Part shown: piece by piece, positions 1 through 7,577 of the stretch | Layout: each line of letters begins with the position of its first letter | Numbering within the stretch: the first letter of the stretch is position 1 | NCBI GenBank assembly: GCA_946575275.1 | Contig: CAMNZV010000016.1 | Location: 1-16,050 of the forward strand | DNA from: an uncultured Clostridium sp. | GTDB lineage: Bacteria > Bacillota > Clostridia > Clostridiales > Clostridiaceae | Length of the DNA: 16,050 bases | Reading direction: 5' to 3' | Translations under genes and position numbers: made by a program | The notes under the pieces: model-generated | What the model saw: the letters and a program-made list of their open reading frames with translations, nothing else | Database searches by the model: none | What the model was told of the DNA's origin: nothing

Positions 1-690
1 ATTTTTAAAATACATAATACATTCTATTAAGGTTTCAATATCATAGTCTTTTCTTGTTATGTGATGTCCTCCACCAAAATTAATCCATTTCATCTTAGAT
101 AAATATTTACTAAACTTCTCATCAACTACCTTAATAGTTCTCTTTAACACATCTGAATTTTGTTCACACATTGTATGAAAATGAAGTCCTTCTATACCCT
201 CTAAATCTGCCTCCTTAAAACATTCTACAGTTGTTCCAAGTCTTGAGCCAATTGCACAAGGATTATATAATTCTGTTTCTACCTCAGCATATTCTGGGTT
301 TATTCTAATACCACAGGAAATATGTTTCTTAGAATCTAAAACTTTTTTCTTGTACTTATTCCATTGATTAAAAGAATTAAATACTATATGGTCAGATACC
401 CCTATTATTTCATCCATATCTTCTTCAATAAAAGCTGGCATAAATACATGAACTTCTTTACCAAATTCCTCATATCCAAGTTTAGCCTCATATAACCCAC
501 TAGATGCTGTACCTGATAAATACTCCTTTAATAAAGGATATACAGAAAACATTGAAAAAGCCTTTTGAGCTAATAATATATGACACCCTGTTTTATCAAT
601 TACAGATTTTAATATTTCAAGGTTATTTTTAAGTAAATTTTCATCAACTATATAACAAGGGGTAGGTAGTTTATTAATATCAAAATTCAT
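1..690 (-). CDS. nspC: Carboxynorspermidine/carboxyspermidine decarboxylase, N-terminal 230 residues (runs off window)
   Basis: PLP-dependent decarboxylase of the alanine-racemase fold (fold type III). It removes the carboxyl group from carboxynorspermidine or carboxyspermidine to give norspermidine or spermidine, the last step of the aspartate-semialdehyde route. The reading frame is open from the ATG at 690 to the window edge. About 230 residues are visible, while the family is usually around 370 to 380, so the C-terminal part lies outside. The likely PLP lysine is K43 in ILLAQKAFSMF. The family-typical segments SGTASSGLYEAKLG (59-72), GLHFHTMCEQ (168-177) and NFGGGHHITRKDYD (204-217) are present. 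The start is supported by AGGAG just ahead of the ATG. The gene begins 9 bases after the carboxynorspermidine synthase stop, which makes the pair consecutive steps in one operon. Family assignment is firm; the preferred substrate cannot be read from sequence. Confidence 0.93.
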   Translation of the reverse strand, partial: MNFDINKLPTPCYIVDENLLKNNLEILKSVIDKTGCHILLAQKAFSMFSVYPLLKEYLSGTASSGLYEAKLGYEEFGKEVHVFMPAFIEEDMDEIIGVSDHIVFNSFNQWNKYKKKVLDSKKHISCGIRINPEYAEVETELYNPCAIGSRLGTTVECFKEADLEGIEGLHFHTMCEQNSDVLKRTIKVVDEKFSKYLSKMKWINFGGGHHITRKDYDIETLIECIMYFKN

Positions 691-699
691 AATTATCTC

Positions 700-1899
700 C
701 TATTCTACAAGATCAGGATTAAAACTTTCCTTCCAAGGAAGTCCAAACTTATTTAAAGCATCCATATATGGATCTGGATTAAATTCTTCAACATTATATA
801 CTCCTGGTTTTTGCCATTTTCCTGTGATAACCATCATTGCACCAATCATTGCTGGTACCCCTGTTGTATAAGAAATTGCTTGGGAACCAACCTCCTTGTA
901 ACATTCTTCATGATCACAAACATTATATAAATAATATGTTTTATCCATACCATCCTTTTTCCCTTTAAATATACATCCAATGTTAGTTTTACCCTTAGTT
1001 CTAGGTCCAAGAGATGCAGGATCTGGAAGTACAGCTTTTAAAAATTGAAGTGGTACTATCTTTTGCCCTTCAAAATCAATTGGTTCAATAGATGTCATAC
1101 CAACATTTTCAAGAACCTTTAAATGAGTTAAATATCTTTCAGAGAATGTCATGAAAAATCTAATTCTTTTAATTCCTGTAATATTAATTGCTAATGATTC
1201 AAGCTCCTCATGGTGAAGTAAATACATATCCTTTTCGCCTATCTCTGGGAAATTGTAAACTCTTTTAATTTCCATTGGTTCTGTTTCTACCCATTTTCCA
1301 TCTTGAATGTAGCTTCCCTTTGCTGTAACCTCACGGATGTTTATTTCAGGATTGAAATTTGTTGCAAATGGATAACCATGATCTCCAGCATTTGCATCTA
1401 ATATATCAATTTCATTAATTTCATCGAATTCATGTTTTAGAGCATAAGCTGAAAATACACCAGTTACCCCTGGGTCAAATCCACTTCCAAGAATTGCAGT
1501 TATTCCTGCCTTTTTAAACTTTTCTTTATATGCCCATTGCCAACTATATTCAAATTTTGCTGTATCTAGAGGCTCATAGTTTGCTGTATCTAAATAATGA
1601 GTTTTTGTCTCAAGGCATGCATCCATTATTGTTAAATCTTGATATGGCAATGCTACATTTATGACTATATCTGGTTTGAATTCATTAATTAATGAAACTA
1701 ATTCTGGTACGTTATCAGCATCAACTTTCGCTGTTTTAATTATTGTCTTTCCTCCATCTAATTTTTCCTTTAATGCATCACATTTAGACTTTGTTCTACT
1801 TGCAATCATTATTTCTTCAAATACCTCTGAATTTTGACAACATTTATGAACTACAACACTTGCAACTCCACCTGCTCCTATAATTAACGCTTTTCCCAT
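700..1899 (-). CDS. Carboxynorspermidine synthase (saccharopine dehydrogenase family)
   Basis: NAD(P)H-dependent reductive condensation of L-aspartate beta-semialdehyde with a diamine (putrescine or 1,3-diaminopropane), giving carboxyspermidine or carboxynorspermidine for NspC. The 399-residue protein opens with a Rossmann dinucleotide-binding motif, KALIIGAGGVASVVVHKC (residues 3-20), and has the saccharopine-dehydrogenase-like segments INVALPYQDLTIMDACLE and ILGSGFDPGVTGVFSAYAL. Length and the close match to the LYS9-like polyamine subgroup argue against true lysine-pathway saccharopine dehydrogenase, and the adjacent nspC confirms the role. The ATG at 1899 follows AAGGAGGAATAATA, a very strong ribosome binding site, 12 bases after the speE stop. 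The enzyme is also called CANSDH or CASDH. Substrate choice between putrescine and diaminopropane is inferred: no diaminobutyrate aminotransferase or decarboxylase is visible, so putrescine and hence spermidine is more likely. Confidence 0.93.
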   Translation of the reverse strand: MGKALIIGAGGVASVVVHKCCQNSEVFEEIMIASRTKSKCDALKEKLDGGKTIIKTAKVDADNVPELVSLINEFKPDIVINVALPYQDLTIMDACLETKTHYLDTANYEPLDTAKFEYSWQWAYKEKFKKAGITAILGSGFDPGVTGVFSAYALKHEFDEINEIDILDANAGDHGYPFATNFNPEINIREVTAKGSYIQDGKWVETEPMEIKRVYNFPEIGEKDMYLLHHEELESLAINITGIKRIRFFMTFSERYLTHLKVLENVGMTSIEPIDFEGQKIVPLQFLKAVLPDPASLGPRTKGKTNIGCIFKGKKDGMDKTYYLYNVCDHEECYKEVGSQAISYTTGVPAMIGAMMVITGKWQKPGVYNVEEFNPDPYMDALNKFGLPWKESFNPDLVE

Positions 1900-1911
1900 T
1901 ATTATTCCTCC

Positions 1912-2763
1912 TTATTCTACACTTTTCAGAAGTCTATTTACATAGTTTGGCAATGCAAATGCTCCTTTGTGCAATTCTATATTATAGTAATTTGTATCTA
2001 TGTTTAAATTATTCCACTTTTCGTAATTAATATCTAATAGTGGGTGATATTTTTTTGATGAAAACCCAAATAACCAATGTCCAGAAGGATATGTTGGTAT
2101 ATGAACCTGATATACCATTGCAATTTCAAAAACTGAATTTATATTTTTGTGAGTTCTCGCCATAGCCTTAGCATCATTTGTATAATATGGACTTTCATGT
2201 TGATTTATTAGAATTCCATCTTCCTTCAATGCATTGTAGCAATTTCCATAGAATTCCTTAGTAAATAATCCTTCACCTGGACCAAAGGGATCTGTTGAAT
2301 CAACTATAATTAAATCATATTGATTCTTTTTAGTTCTAACATATTTTAACCCATCTTCGTAAAATATATTAACTCTTTTATCATCTAATTTACAAGCTGT
2401 TTGTGTAAAATGTTCTTTACATAAATCTACTACTGATTTGTCTATCTCCACCATGTCTATATTTTTTATTGTGTCATATCTTGTAAGCTCTCTAATAGTC
2501 CCACCATCACCTGCACCAATTACAAGGACATTTTCAATACTAGGATTTACTGCCATTGGTACATGAGTTATCATTTCATGATAAATAAATTCATCTTTTT
2601 CAGTAGTCATTAGATATCCATCAAGAATTAAAATTCTACCAAATTCCTTTGTATCTAAGATATCAATACGTTGAAAATCTCCTTCTGCATTTACTATTTG
2701 CTTTTCAACCTTTATTGAGAACCTTACATTTTTTGTATGTTCCTCTGTATACCAAAGTTCCAT
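1912..2763 (-). CDS. speE: Polyamine aminopropyltransferase (spermidine synthase)
   Basis: Transfers the aminopropyl group of decarboxylated S-adenosylmethionine to an amine acceptor, classically putrescine to spermidine, with methylthioadenosine as by-product. The 283-residue protein has the N-terminal beta-domain (about 1-60, ending LILDGYLMTTEKDEFIYHEM) and a Rossmann methyltransferase-like domain. The nucleotide-binding motif VIGAGDGGTIRE is at 81-92, the acidic loop MVEIDK at 104-109, and the catalytic segment IIVDSTDPFGPGEGLF at 152-167 with D155 and D158. Length is normal for bacterial SpeE. The ATG at 2763 follows GGAGGTG, which overlaps the last codons of the decarboxylase gene; only 2 bases separate the genes, so translational coupling is expected. 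The acceptor could be putrescine, agmatine or spermidine. The sequence alone does not decide, and the second spermidine route in the same operon makes this a real question. Confidence 0.95.
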   Translation of the reverse strand: MELWYTEEHTKNVRFSIKVEKQIVNAEGDFQRIDILDTKEFGRILILDGYLMTTEKDEFIYHEMITHVPMAVNPSIENVLVIGAGDGGTIRELTRYDTIKNIDMVEIDKSVVDLCKEHFTQTACKLDDKRVNIFYEDGLKYVRTKKNQYDLIIVDSTDPFGPGEGLFTKEFYGNCYNALKEDGILINQHESPYYTNDAKAMARTHKNINSVFEIAMVYQVHIPTYPSGHWLFGFSSKKYHPLLDINYEKWNNLNIDTNYYNIELHKGAFALPNYVNRLLKSVE

Positions 2764-2765
2764 AT

Positions 2766-4220
2766 CTACACCTCCAAAACAACGTTTATATTCTCAATTT
2801 TCATATCCTGTGTCCCTGTCATTAAACAACCTTTCTCTTTAGCATATATAATATAATTTAATATTTCCTTTGTTATAAGTTCTCCTGGTGCTAATATTGG
2901 AATTCCCGGAGGATAACACATAACAAATTCTCCGCATACTCTACCTACACTATTTTCAATTGGCAAGGATTCTTTATTTCCATAAAAGGCTTTTTGAGGA
3001 CCGATTACTACTATGGGATTAATATACTCGTGATCAAACATTCCTGCTTTATCTCCTGAATGTAATCTTTTTATTTCCGATAACGCTGATATTAATCTTT
3101 CTATTTCAAGGTTTCTATCCCCTCCTGAAATTATAGCTAAAATATTTCCTAAATCTCCAAATTCTATTTGAATATCATATTCATCCCTTAAGTAATCATA
3201 AACTTCAATACCTGCAAGACCTAAATCTCTAGTATAAATTGATAATTTTGTTTTATCAAAATCATAAACCTGATCATTATCAATAATTTCGTCTGAATAT
3301 GCATAATATCCACCTATTTTATTAATTTCACCTCTTGCATAATTTGCAAAATCTAAAGTTTTTTGATTAAGTTCTTTTCCATTCAAACTAAGGTTTTTCC
3401 TTGCTAAATCTAATGATACCATTAAAAGGTAAGAACCACTTGTAGTTTGTGTTAAATTTAATATTTGTCTTACATAATCTGCATTTACTGAATCATTACA
3501 AAGTAATATGGAGCTTTGGGTTAATGATCCTCCTGTTTTATGCATACTAACTGCTGCCATATCAGCACCTGCATCCATTGCTGATATAGGTAAATTGTCA
3601 CCAAAATAAAAGTGAGTTCCATGTGCTTCATCAACAAGTACTAACATATTATTTTCGTGGGCTAATTTTACTATCTCCTTCAAGTTAGAACATATTCCAT
3701 AATATGTAGGGTTATTAACCATAATAGCTTTTGCATCTGGATTATCTTTTATTGCTTTTTTTACTTCATTTATAGACATTCCTAAAGGAATCCCAAGTTT
3801 TTTATTAGTTCCTGGATTAATGTAAACAGGTATTGCACCACATATAACAAGGGCATTTATTGCACTTCTATGTACATTTCTTGGCATAATTATTTTTTCA
3901 CCAGCCTTGCAGGTTGACATTATCATACCTTGCACAGCTGCTGTAGTACCATTTACAATAAAAAAACTTTCTTTAGCATGAAAAGCTTCAGCGGCTAAAT
4001 CTTGAGCCTCTTTTATAACTGTAGTTGGATGGCAAAGATTATCTAAAGGCTTCATTGAGTTAACATCAAGTTTTAAACAATCCTCACCTAAAAAATATTT
4101 TAATTCTTTATTACCTCTACCACCTTTATGTCCCGGTACATCAAAATGAACTAATCTATTATCTTTAATTTCCTCTAAAGCCTTATGAATTGGAGTATTC
4201 ATCATATTTAAATTTTTCAA
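2766..4220 (-). CDS. speA: Arginine/lysine/ornithine decarboxylase, fold type I
   Basis: PLP-dependent amino acid decarboxylase of the Orn/Lys/Arg major family in its short Gram-positive form (484 residues, without the N-terminal wing domain of the enterobacterial enzymes). It supplies the diamine, or agmatine, that enters the operon's later steps. Visible landmarks are PGHKGG (29-34), the SFFIVNGTTAAVQG cofactor region (85-98), HRS (118-120), DEAHG (197-201, D197 contacting the pyridine nitrogen), and the Schiff-base lysine K228 in SMHKTGGSLTQSS. The start is a TTG at 4220, chosen because AGGAG lies 8 bases upstream. The first in-frame ATG is 12 bases into the coding sequence and too far from that site. 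The symbol speA follows the usual naming of clostridial homologues; arginine, lysine or ornithine specificity cannot be told from these motifs. If the substrate is arginine, an agmatinase or agmatine-ureohydrolase step is needed and is not in the window. Confidence 0.9.
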   Translation of the reverse strand: MKNLNMMNTPIHKALEEIKDNRLVHFDVPGHKGGRGNKELKYFLGEDCLKLDVNSMKPLDNLCHPTTVIKEAQDLAAEAFHAKESFFIVNGTTAAVQGMIMSTCKAGEKIIMPRNVHRSAINALVICGAIPVYINPGTNKKLGIPLGMSINEVKKAIKDNPDAKAIMVNNPTYYGICSNLKEIVKLAHENNMLVLVDEAHGTHFYFGDNLPISAMDAGADMAAVSMHKTGGSLTQSSILLCNDSVNADYVRQILNLTQTTSGSYLLMVSLDLARKNLSLNGKELNQKTLDFANYARGEINKIGGYYAYSDEIIDNDQVYDFDKTKLSIYTRDLGLAGIEVYDYLRDEYDIQIEFGDLGNILAIISGGDRNLEIERLISALSEIKRLHSGDKAGMFDHEYINPIVVIGPQKAFYGNKESLPIENSVGRVCGEFVMCYPPGIPILAPGELITKEILNYIIYAKEKGCLMTGTQDMKIENINVVLEV

Positions 4221-4228
4221 TCTTAAAT

Positions 4229-4233
4229 CTCCT
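4229..4233 (-). promoter_or_regulatory. Ribosome binding site fixing the TTG start of speA
   Basis: AGGAG read on the minus strand, 8 bases before TTG at 4220 and immediately after the speD stop (4236-4238). It is the only good Shine-Dalgarno match near the gene start, and it favours TTG over the ATG pair further in. Confidence 0.7.
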
Positions 4234-4235
4234 AA

Positions 4236-5033
4236 CTAATAAATATTCATTCCACTAAAAATTTCTATCATTTCTTTACGTAAATTATCTGATATTTCAA
4301 GTCTTTGCTTTGGTGGCAATTCATATACATCTGTATTAAATAAATAATTTTTTAGTTCAATTTCTTTTATTAGCATTTTTGTATGATATATATTAGATTG
4401 ATATACATTTACATCTATAGCATCATATTTTTGAAGGGTTTTTTCATCTATATAATTTTGAATGGATGTTATATTATGATCTATAAAAAACTTTTTACCA
4501 TTTACATCTCTTGTAAAACCTCTAACTCTATAATCTATAGTTATAATATCTGAATCAAAGCTTTCTATTAAATAATCAAGTACGTTTAATGGGGATACTT
4601 CTCCACAAGTTGAAACATCAATATCAACTCTAAAGGTTGATATTGCATTTTCTGGATGTGACTCTGGAAAAGTATGAACTGTTAAATGACTCTTGTCTAA
4701 ATGTGCATGAATCATATCATGGTTTGCATGTATACCTTGATTACATGATTCATCAATACAATCTTCATTTAATCTTTCATCTGCAATCAATATATTTACT
4801 GACGCTCCTTGAGGCTCATAATCTTGCTTTGAAATATTAAGTATGTGTGCACCTATTTTATCTGTAACTTCACATAATATAGCAGTTAATCTATCTGAAT
4901 TATATTGCTCGTCAATATATTTTATATAATCACGTTGTTCTCTTTCAGTTTTAGCATAGCATACATCGTATATACTAAAACTTAGGGTTTTTGTTAGGTT
5001 ATTATAACCATATAATTTTAATTTTTCTGACAC
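4236..5033 (-). CDS. speD: S-adenosylmethionine decarboxylase proenzyme
   Basis: Decarboxylates S-adenosylmethionine to supply the aminopropyl donor for SpeE. It is made as a proenzyme that self-cleaves to alpha and beta chains and forms a pyruvoyl cofactor. The 265-residue protein is the long Escherichia coli type, not the short (about 120-residue) Bacillus type. The cleavage motif is intact: [16 protein letters not shown], with predicted cleavage between K114 and S115, S115 becoming the pyruvoyl group. The conserved cysteine is C143 in STCGEVSPL. The start is a GTG at 5033; an in-frame TGA at 5040-5042 rules out a longer protein, and the N-terminus [20 protein letters not shown] fits the family from its first residues. 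AGGG abuts the GTG and AAAGG lies 12 bases upstream, so ribosome binding looks suboptimal. First gene of the polyamine operon, 15 bases before speA, with its own predicted promoter and leader hairpin. Confidence 0.95.
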   Translation of the reverse strand: MSEKLKLYGYNNLTKTLSFSIYDVCYAKTEREQRDYIKYIDEQYNSDRLTAILCEVTDKIGAHILNISKQDYEPQGASVNILIADERLNEDCIDESCNQGIHANHDMIHAHLDKSHLTVHTFPESHPENAISTFRVDIDVSTCGEVSPLNVLDYLIESFDSDIITIDYRVRGFTRDVNGKKFFIDHNITSIQNYIDEKTLQKYDAIDVNVYQSNIYHTKMLIKEIELKNYLFNTDVYELPPKQRLEISDNLRKEMIEIFSGMNIY

Positions 5034-5087
5034 CCTTAATCACTACCTTTCCCTCATTAAAATATAGGTAATTATTTATCGAAAATT

Positions 5088-5120
5088 TACTAATACTAAA
5101 CTCAAAATATAGTATTAGTA
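5088..5120 (-). promoter_or_regulatory. Leader hairpin of the speD operon
   Basis: Perfect 11-bp inverted repeat (arms TACTAATACTA and TAGTATTAGTA) around an 11-base loop. From the predicted promoter the transcript would start near 5131, so the hairpin would form about 10 bases from the mRNA 5' end and about 55 bases ahead of the GTG. It could protect the 5' end, act as a repressor operator in DNA, or take part in polyamine-dependent control. Nothing in the sequence selects among these. Confidence 0.5.
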
Positions 5121-5138
5121 TTTTTTATTGCGATATTT

Positions 5139-5167
5139 ATAATACCACATTTATTCCTTAATTTCAA
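5139..5167 (-). promoter_or_regulatory. Sigma-A type promoter of the polyamine operon
   Basis: TTGAAA (5162-5167) and TATTAT (5139-5144) on the minus strand, with a 17-base spacer. This is the best-spaced promoter match in the 325-base gap, and it gives a leader of about 95 to 100 bases before the speD GTG. Predicted by eye from consensus only. Confidence 0.65.
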
Positions 5168-5280
5168 TATTCTCTTTATTATATTTTAGTTAAAAATTTT
5201 TGTTATTATATTACCATAGGGTATAGACATTTTTTTTGCATCCTTATCTTTTTTAGAGAAATGTTGATTTTCTTTATTAT

Positions 5281-5308
5281 AAAAAAATAAGGTGGTTAAC
5301 CACCTTAT
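5281..5308 (-). terminator. Rho-independent terminator after tepA
   Basis: Perfect 22-base palindrome at 5287-5308 (half-site ATAAGGTGGTT) followed on the minus strand by a run of T (5281-5287). It lies about 50 bases after the tepA stop, so it should end the transcript from the aspartokinase-tepA side. The plus-strand side of the stem is not T-rich, so it is directional. Confidence 0.85.
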
Positions 5309-5358
5309 AAATCATTATCAACATTTATTTAAAAAAGACCTATATACATATAAAACCT

Positions 5359-6033
5359 TTATTCATCCTTCTTATTTAATAATTCCTTTAACTTTGACAT
5401 TGCCTCTTTTATTCCACCAACCTCATCTATAATCCCCTCTGAAATAGTCTCTTCACCAACTAGTATTGTTCCAATATCTGTTGATAACACTCCTGTCTTT
5501 GCCATAAGCTCTTCTAATCTTTCCTTTGAAATTTTGCAATGACTTGTAATAAAATTAGTTATTCTATCTTGAATCTTTTTAAAATAGTCAAAGGTTTGAG
5601 CAGCTCCAATTACAGTTCCACTCATTCTCACTGGATGTATTATCATTGTCCCAGTTGGTACTATAAATGAATAATCTGTACAGGTTGCAAGTGGGACACC
5701 TATTGAATGACTGCCACCTAAGACTAATGAAACTGTTGGTTTAGTAAGGGATGATACCATTTCAGCTATAGCAAGACCACTTTCTACATCTCCACCTACT
5801 GTATTTAATACAAATAAAATACCTTCTACATTTTCATTTTGTTCCATAGATATTAACATTGGAATTAAATGTTCATACTTTGTTGTTTTGTTTTGTGGAT
5901 TTGATACCATATGCCCCTCGATTTCACCAATGATTGGAACTACTTGTATACTTTCCTTAGAATTAACTATTGCAGTGTTACCAAATTCCTTTATATTTCT
6001 TATTTCCTCATCTTTAACATTATTCTTTTCCAT
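5359..6033 (-). CDS. tepA: ClpP-family serine protease, TepA type
   Basis: ClpP/crotonase-fold peptidase of the translocation-enhancing protein (TepA, YmfB) group, expected to be cytoplasmic or membrane-associated; in Bacillus subtilis it has been linked to protein secretion. The 224-residue protein has a weakly conserved N-terminus (about 1-30), then the ClpP core. Catalytic candidates are S110 in GGSHSIGVPLA, H133 in TMIIHPVR and D186 in STDIGTILVGEE, which corresponds to the ClpP Ser-His-Asp triad order. The oxyanion-type glycine segment LNTVGGDVESG is at 76-86. No signal peptide or membrane helix is evident. The ATG at 6033 is preceded by TAGGAGG. It follows the aspartokinase gene after about 60 bases, the same neighbourhood as in Bacillus, where dapG and tepA lie close together. 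True substrates are unknown. Confidence 0.85.
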   Translation of the reverse strand: MEKNNVKDEEIRNIKEFGNTAIVNSKESIQVVPIIGEIEGHMVSNPQNKTTKYEHLIPMLISMEQNENVEGILFVLNTVGGDVESGLAIAEMVSSLTKPTVSLVLGGSHSIGVPLATCTDYSFIVPTGTMIIHPVRMSGTVIGAAQTFDYFKKIQDRITNFITSHCKISKERLEELMAKTGVLSTDIGTILVGEETISEGIIDEVGGIKEAMSKLKELLNKKDE

Positions 6034-6093
6034 AATAAAAACCTCCTATAAAATATATAATTATATTTTTTACAAAAGGCTTCTTTTTTATCC

Positions 6094-7284
6094 CTATAAA
6101 GTAAAAGCTTTATGTAATGCATTAATTGCATCTTTAAGATTACTAGTATAAATTAAACACCAAATTGTCATGTGGGAATCTGCTGTTTGTAAAACCTCAA
6201 TATTATTTTCATATAATGCACTATATATTTTAGCCATTACCCCTGGAACTCCTCTCATTCCAGATCCAACTAAAGCTATTTTACTACAATTCTCTTTTAG
6301 ACTATATTTAATATTACACCCAACTAACACTTTTTCTAAATCATTTTTAAGTTCAAAAGGTATTGTAAAAATATATCTACTTTCAAAAATATTTATTAAA
6401 TCTAAACTAATCCCTTCTTTAGCAATATTTAAAAGAATATTATTATACTCATCCTTATTTTCCTTCTTAATAATTACTTGAATTCTTTTATCGGTACTTG
6501 TAATACTAGTAATAATTCTTTTATTTTTCAAATCACCTATATTATTAATAATAGTTCCTTCATGATTAGTCATTGTATTTTTAATTATAACTGGAATATT
6601 ATTGGCTCTTGCAATTTCTATTGCCTTTGGATGAATTACCTTTGCCCCTTGATCTGCAAGCTGAAAAACCTCATCATAATTTAATACCTTAATTACTGAT
6701 GCATTTTCAACCAATCTAGGATCTGCTGTCATAATACCATCCACATCAGTATATATTTCAATTCTTTTAGCTTTTACCATAGCTGCAATTATGGCAGCCG
6801 AGGTATCACTTCCACCTCTTCCAAGTGTTGTAAAATATCCCTTTGCTGTATATCCTTGAAAGCCTGATATTATAGGAATTTGTCCCTTATTTATGGTTTC
6901 CTTGATTTTTTCATTATTAACATCAATTAAAGATGCATTATTAAAATTGTTATCTGTTATAATTCCTGCCTGACCACCTGTTAATGGCAATGCATCAATT
7001 CCTTCATTTAATAATTCACTACATAAGACTACTGAACTAATAATTTCACCACAACACATAAGCATGTCAATAGCCTGTTTATTATTAACAGCCATTTTTG
7101 AATCTACTAATGAAAGTAAAGTATCCGTTGCATAAGGCTCTCCTCTCCTTCCCATTGCAGACACAACAACTATTGGAATCACTCCACTATTTTTAGCAAT
7201 TTTAATTTTTTCTATTACCCTTAATCTATTTTCCTTTGTACTAACTGATGTACCACCAAATTTTTGAACTATTATATTACTCAT
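6094..7284 (-). CDS. Aspartokinase, monofunctional
   Basis: Phosphorylates L-aspartate to aspartyl phosphate, the first step towards lysine/diaminopimelate, threonine and methionine; its product leads to aspartate semialdehyde, which is also the co-substrate of the carboxynorspermidine synthase encoded downstream. The kinase domain opens with IIVQKFGGTSVS (4-15) and contains TLGRGGSDTSAAI and YTDVDGIMTADPR. The C-terminal third has the paired ACT regulatory domains (from about residue 260), ending with the LVGSGMRGVPGVMAKI segment. I set the start at the ATG at 7284 (396 residues), because GAGGTGG sits just ahead of it. The GTG at 7290 would lie inside that ribosome binding site. Position after ymxH and before tepA matches B. 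subtilis dapG, the diaminopimelate-sensitive isozyme, so dapG/lysC is the likely name. Which amino acid inhibits it cannot be read here. Confidence 0.93.
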   Translation of the reverse strand: MSNIIVQKFGGTSVSTKENRLRVIEKIKIAKNSGVIPIVVVSAMGRRGEPYATDTLLSLVDSKMAVNNKQAIDMLMCCGEIISSVVLCSELLNEGIDALPLTGGQAGIITDNNFNNASLIDVNNEKIKETINKGQIPIISGFQGYTAKGYFTTLGRGGSDTSAAIIAAMVKAKRIEIYTDVDGIMTADPRLVENASVIKVLNYDEVFQLADQGAKVIHPKAIEIARANNIPVIIKNTMTNHEGTIINNIGDLKNKRIITSITSTDKRIQVIIKKENKDEYNNILLNIAKEGISLDLINIFESRYIFTIPFELKNDLEKVLVGCNIKYSLKENCSKIALVGSGMRGVPGVMAKIYSALYENNIEVLQTADSHMTIWCLIYTSNLKDAINALHKAFTL

Positions 7285-7286
7285 AG

Positions 7287-7293
7287 CCACCTC
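7287..7293 (-). promoter_or_regulatory. Ribosome binding site deciding the aspartokinase start
   Basis: GAGGTGG on the minus strand, immediately after the ymxH stop and 2 to 5 bases before ATG 7284. The alternative GTG codon at 7288-7290 overlaps this element, so the ATG is preferred and the protein loses two residues relative to the longest frame. Confidence 0.7.
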
Positions 7294-7295
7294 AA

Positions 7296-7577
7296 CTAAA
7301 ATTCAGTTTTTTTAATATCATCTTCATCAGCATCTAATATTATTGTTTTAGAGCCAATCTTTTTAACACAATCCCATGGAATTTCAAGAAATTCTCTTGT
7401 ACTACTAAATAATCCTATTTTACTCTTTCCAAGATTAATAACTAGATATTTTATATTACCTTCATTGTCTATAACCAAATCATTATTTTCTAAGTAATTA
7501 TATTTTTCACCATCATTAATATTTATTAATTCGTAACCTGAAATTTCACTAAGTAATCTTGATTCTTCAAAGCTCAT
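7296..7577 (-). CDS. ymxH: YlmC/YmxH-family PRC-barrel sporulation-associated protein
   Basis: Small 93-residue protein with the beta-rich PRC-barrel pattern of the YlmC/YmxH family: an N-terminal SRLLSEISGYELININDG, a central IKYLVINLGKS, and EFLEIPWDCVKKIGSKTIIL near the C-terminus. Family members are common in spore-forming Firmicutes and annotated as sporulation-related, but no biochemical role is established. The acidic tail (DADEDDIKKTEF) has no recognisable motif. The gene sits between the M16 peptidase and the aspartokinase, as in Bacillus. The start is preceded by AGAGGAAG, but that site lies inside the 3' arm of a terminator-like hairpin, and the U-run ends directly at the ATG, so expression may depend on a transcript that begins within or after the hairpin loop. 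The stop is 11 bases before the aspartokinase ATG. Confidence 0.85.
   Translation of the reverse strand: MSFEESRLLSEISGYELININDGEKYNYLENNDLVIDNEGNIKYLVINLGKSKIGLFSSTREFLEIPWDCVKKIGSKTIILDADEDDIKKTEF

Larger units (their letters stand above)
5034..5358. other. 325-base intergenic region between tepA and the polyamine operon
   Basis: Very AT-rich, with no supportable gene on either strand. Read on the minus strand it holds, in order: the tepA terminator hairpin (5281-5308), an unstructured AT-rich stretch, a sigma-A type promoter (5139-5167), a leader hairpin (5088-5120) and the speD ribosome binding region. This makes the polyamine genes a separate transcription unit from the aspartokinase-tepA genes. 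Confidence 0.75.

Noticed and set aside
4637..4840. Plus-strand open frame opposite speD, and similar ones near 5888, 6170, 6478, 8422, 9325 and 13166
   Set aside because: All lie opposite well-supported minus-strand genes, lack ribosome binding sites or family-like sequence, and have the composition expected of antisense frames in AT-rich DNA.
5088..5126. Plus-strand terminator (hairpin followed by six T)
   Set aside because: No plus-strand gene ends there, and the stem is almost all A-T. The same repeat is better explained as a leader element of the minus-strand speD transcript.
5186..5230. 14-codon minus-strand frame with AAGGA 9 bases ahead, upstream of speD
   Set aside because: It lies upstream of the best promoter for speD and just after the tepA terminator, has no promoter of its own that I can support, and a frame this short is expected by chance.
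6034..6093. Terminator or promoter between the aspartokinase gene and tepA
   Set aside because: Only weak all-A/T pairing and poorly matching -35/-10 boxes were found in the 60-base gap; co-transcription is the simpler reading.
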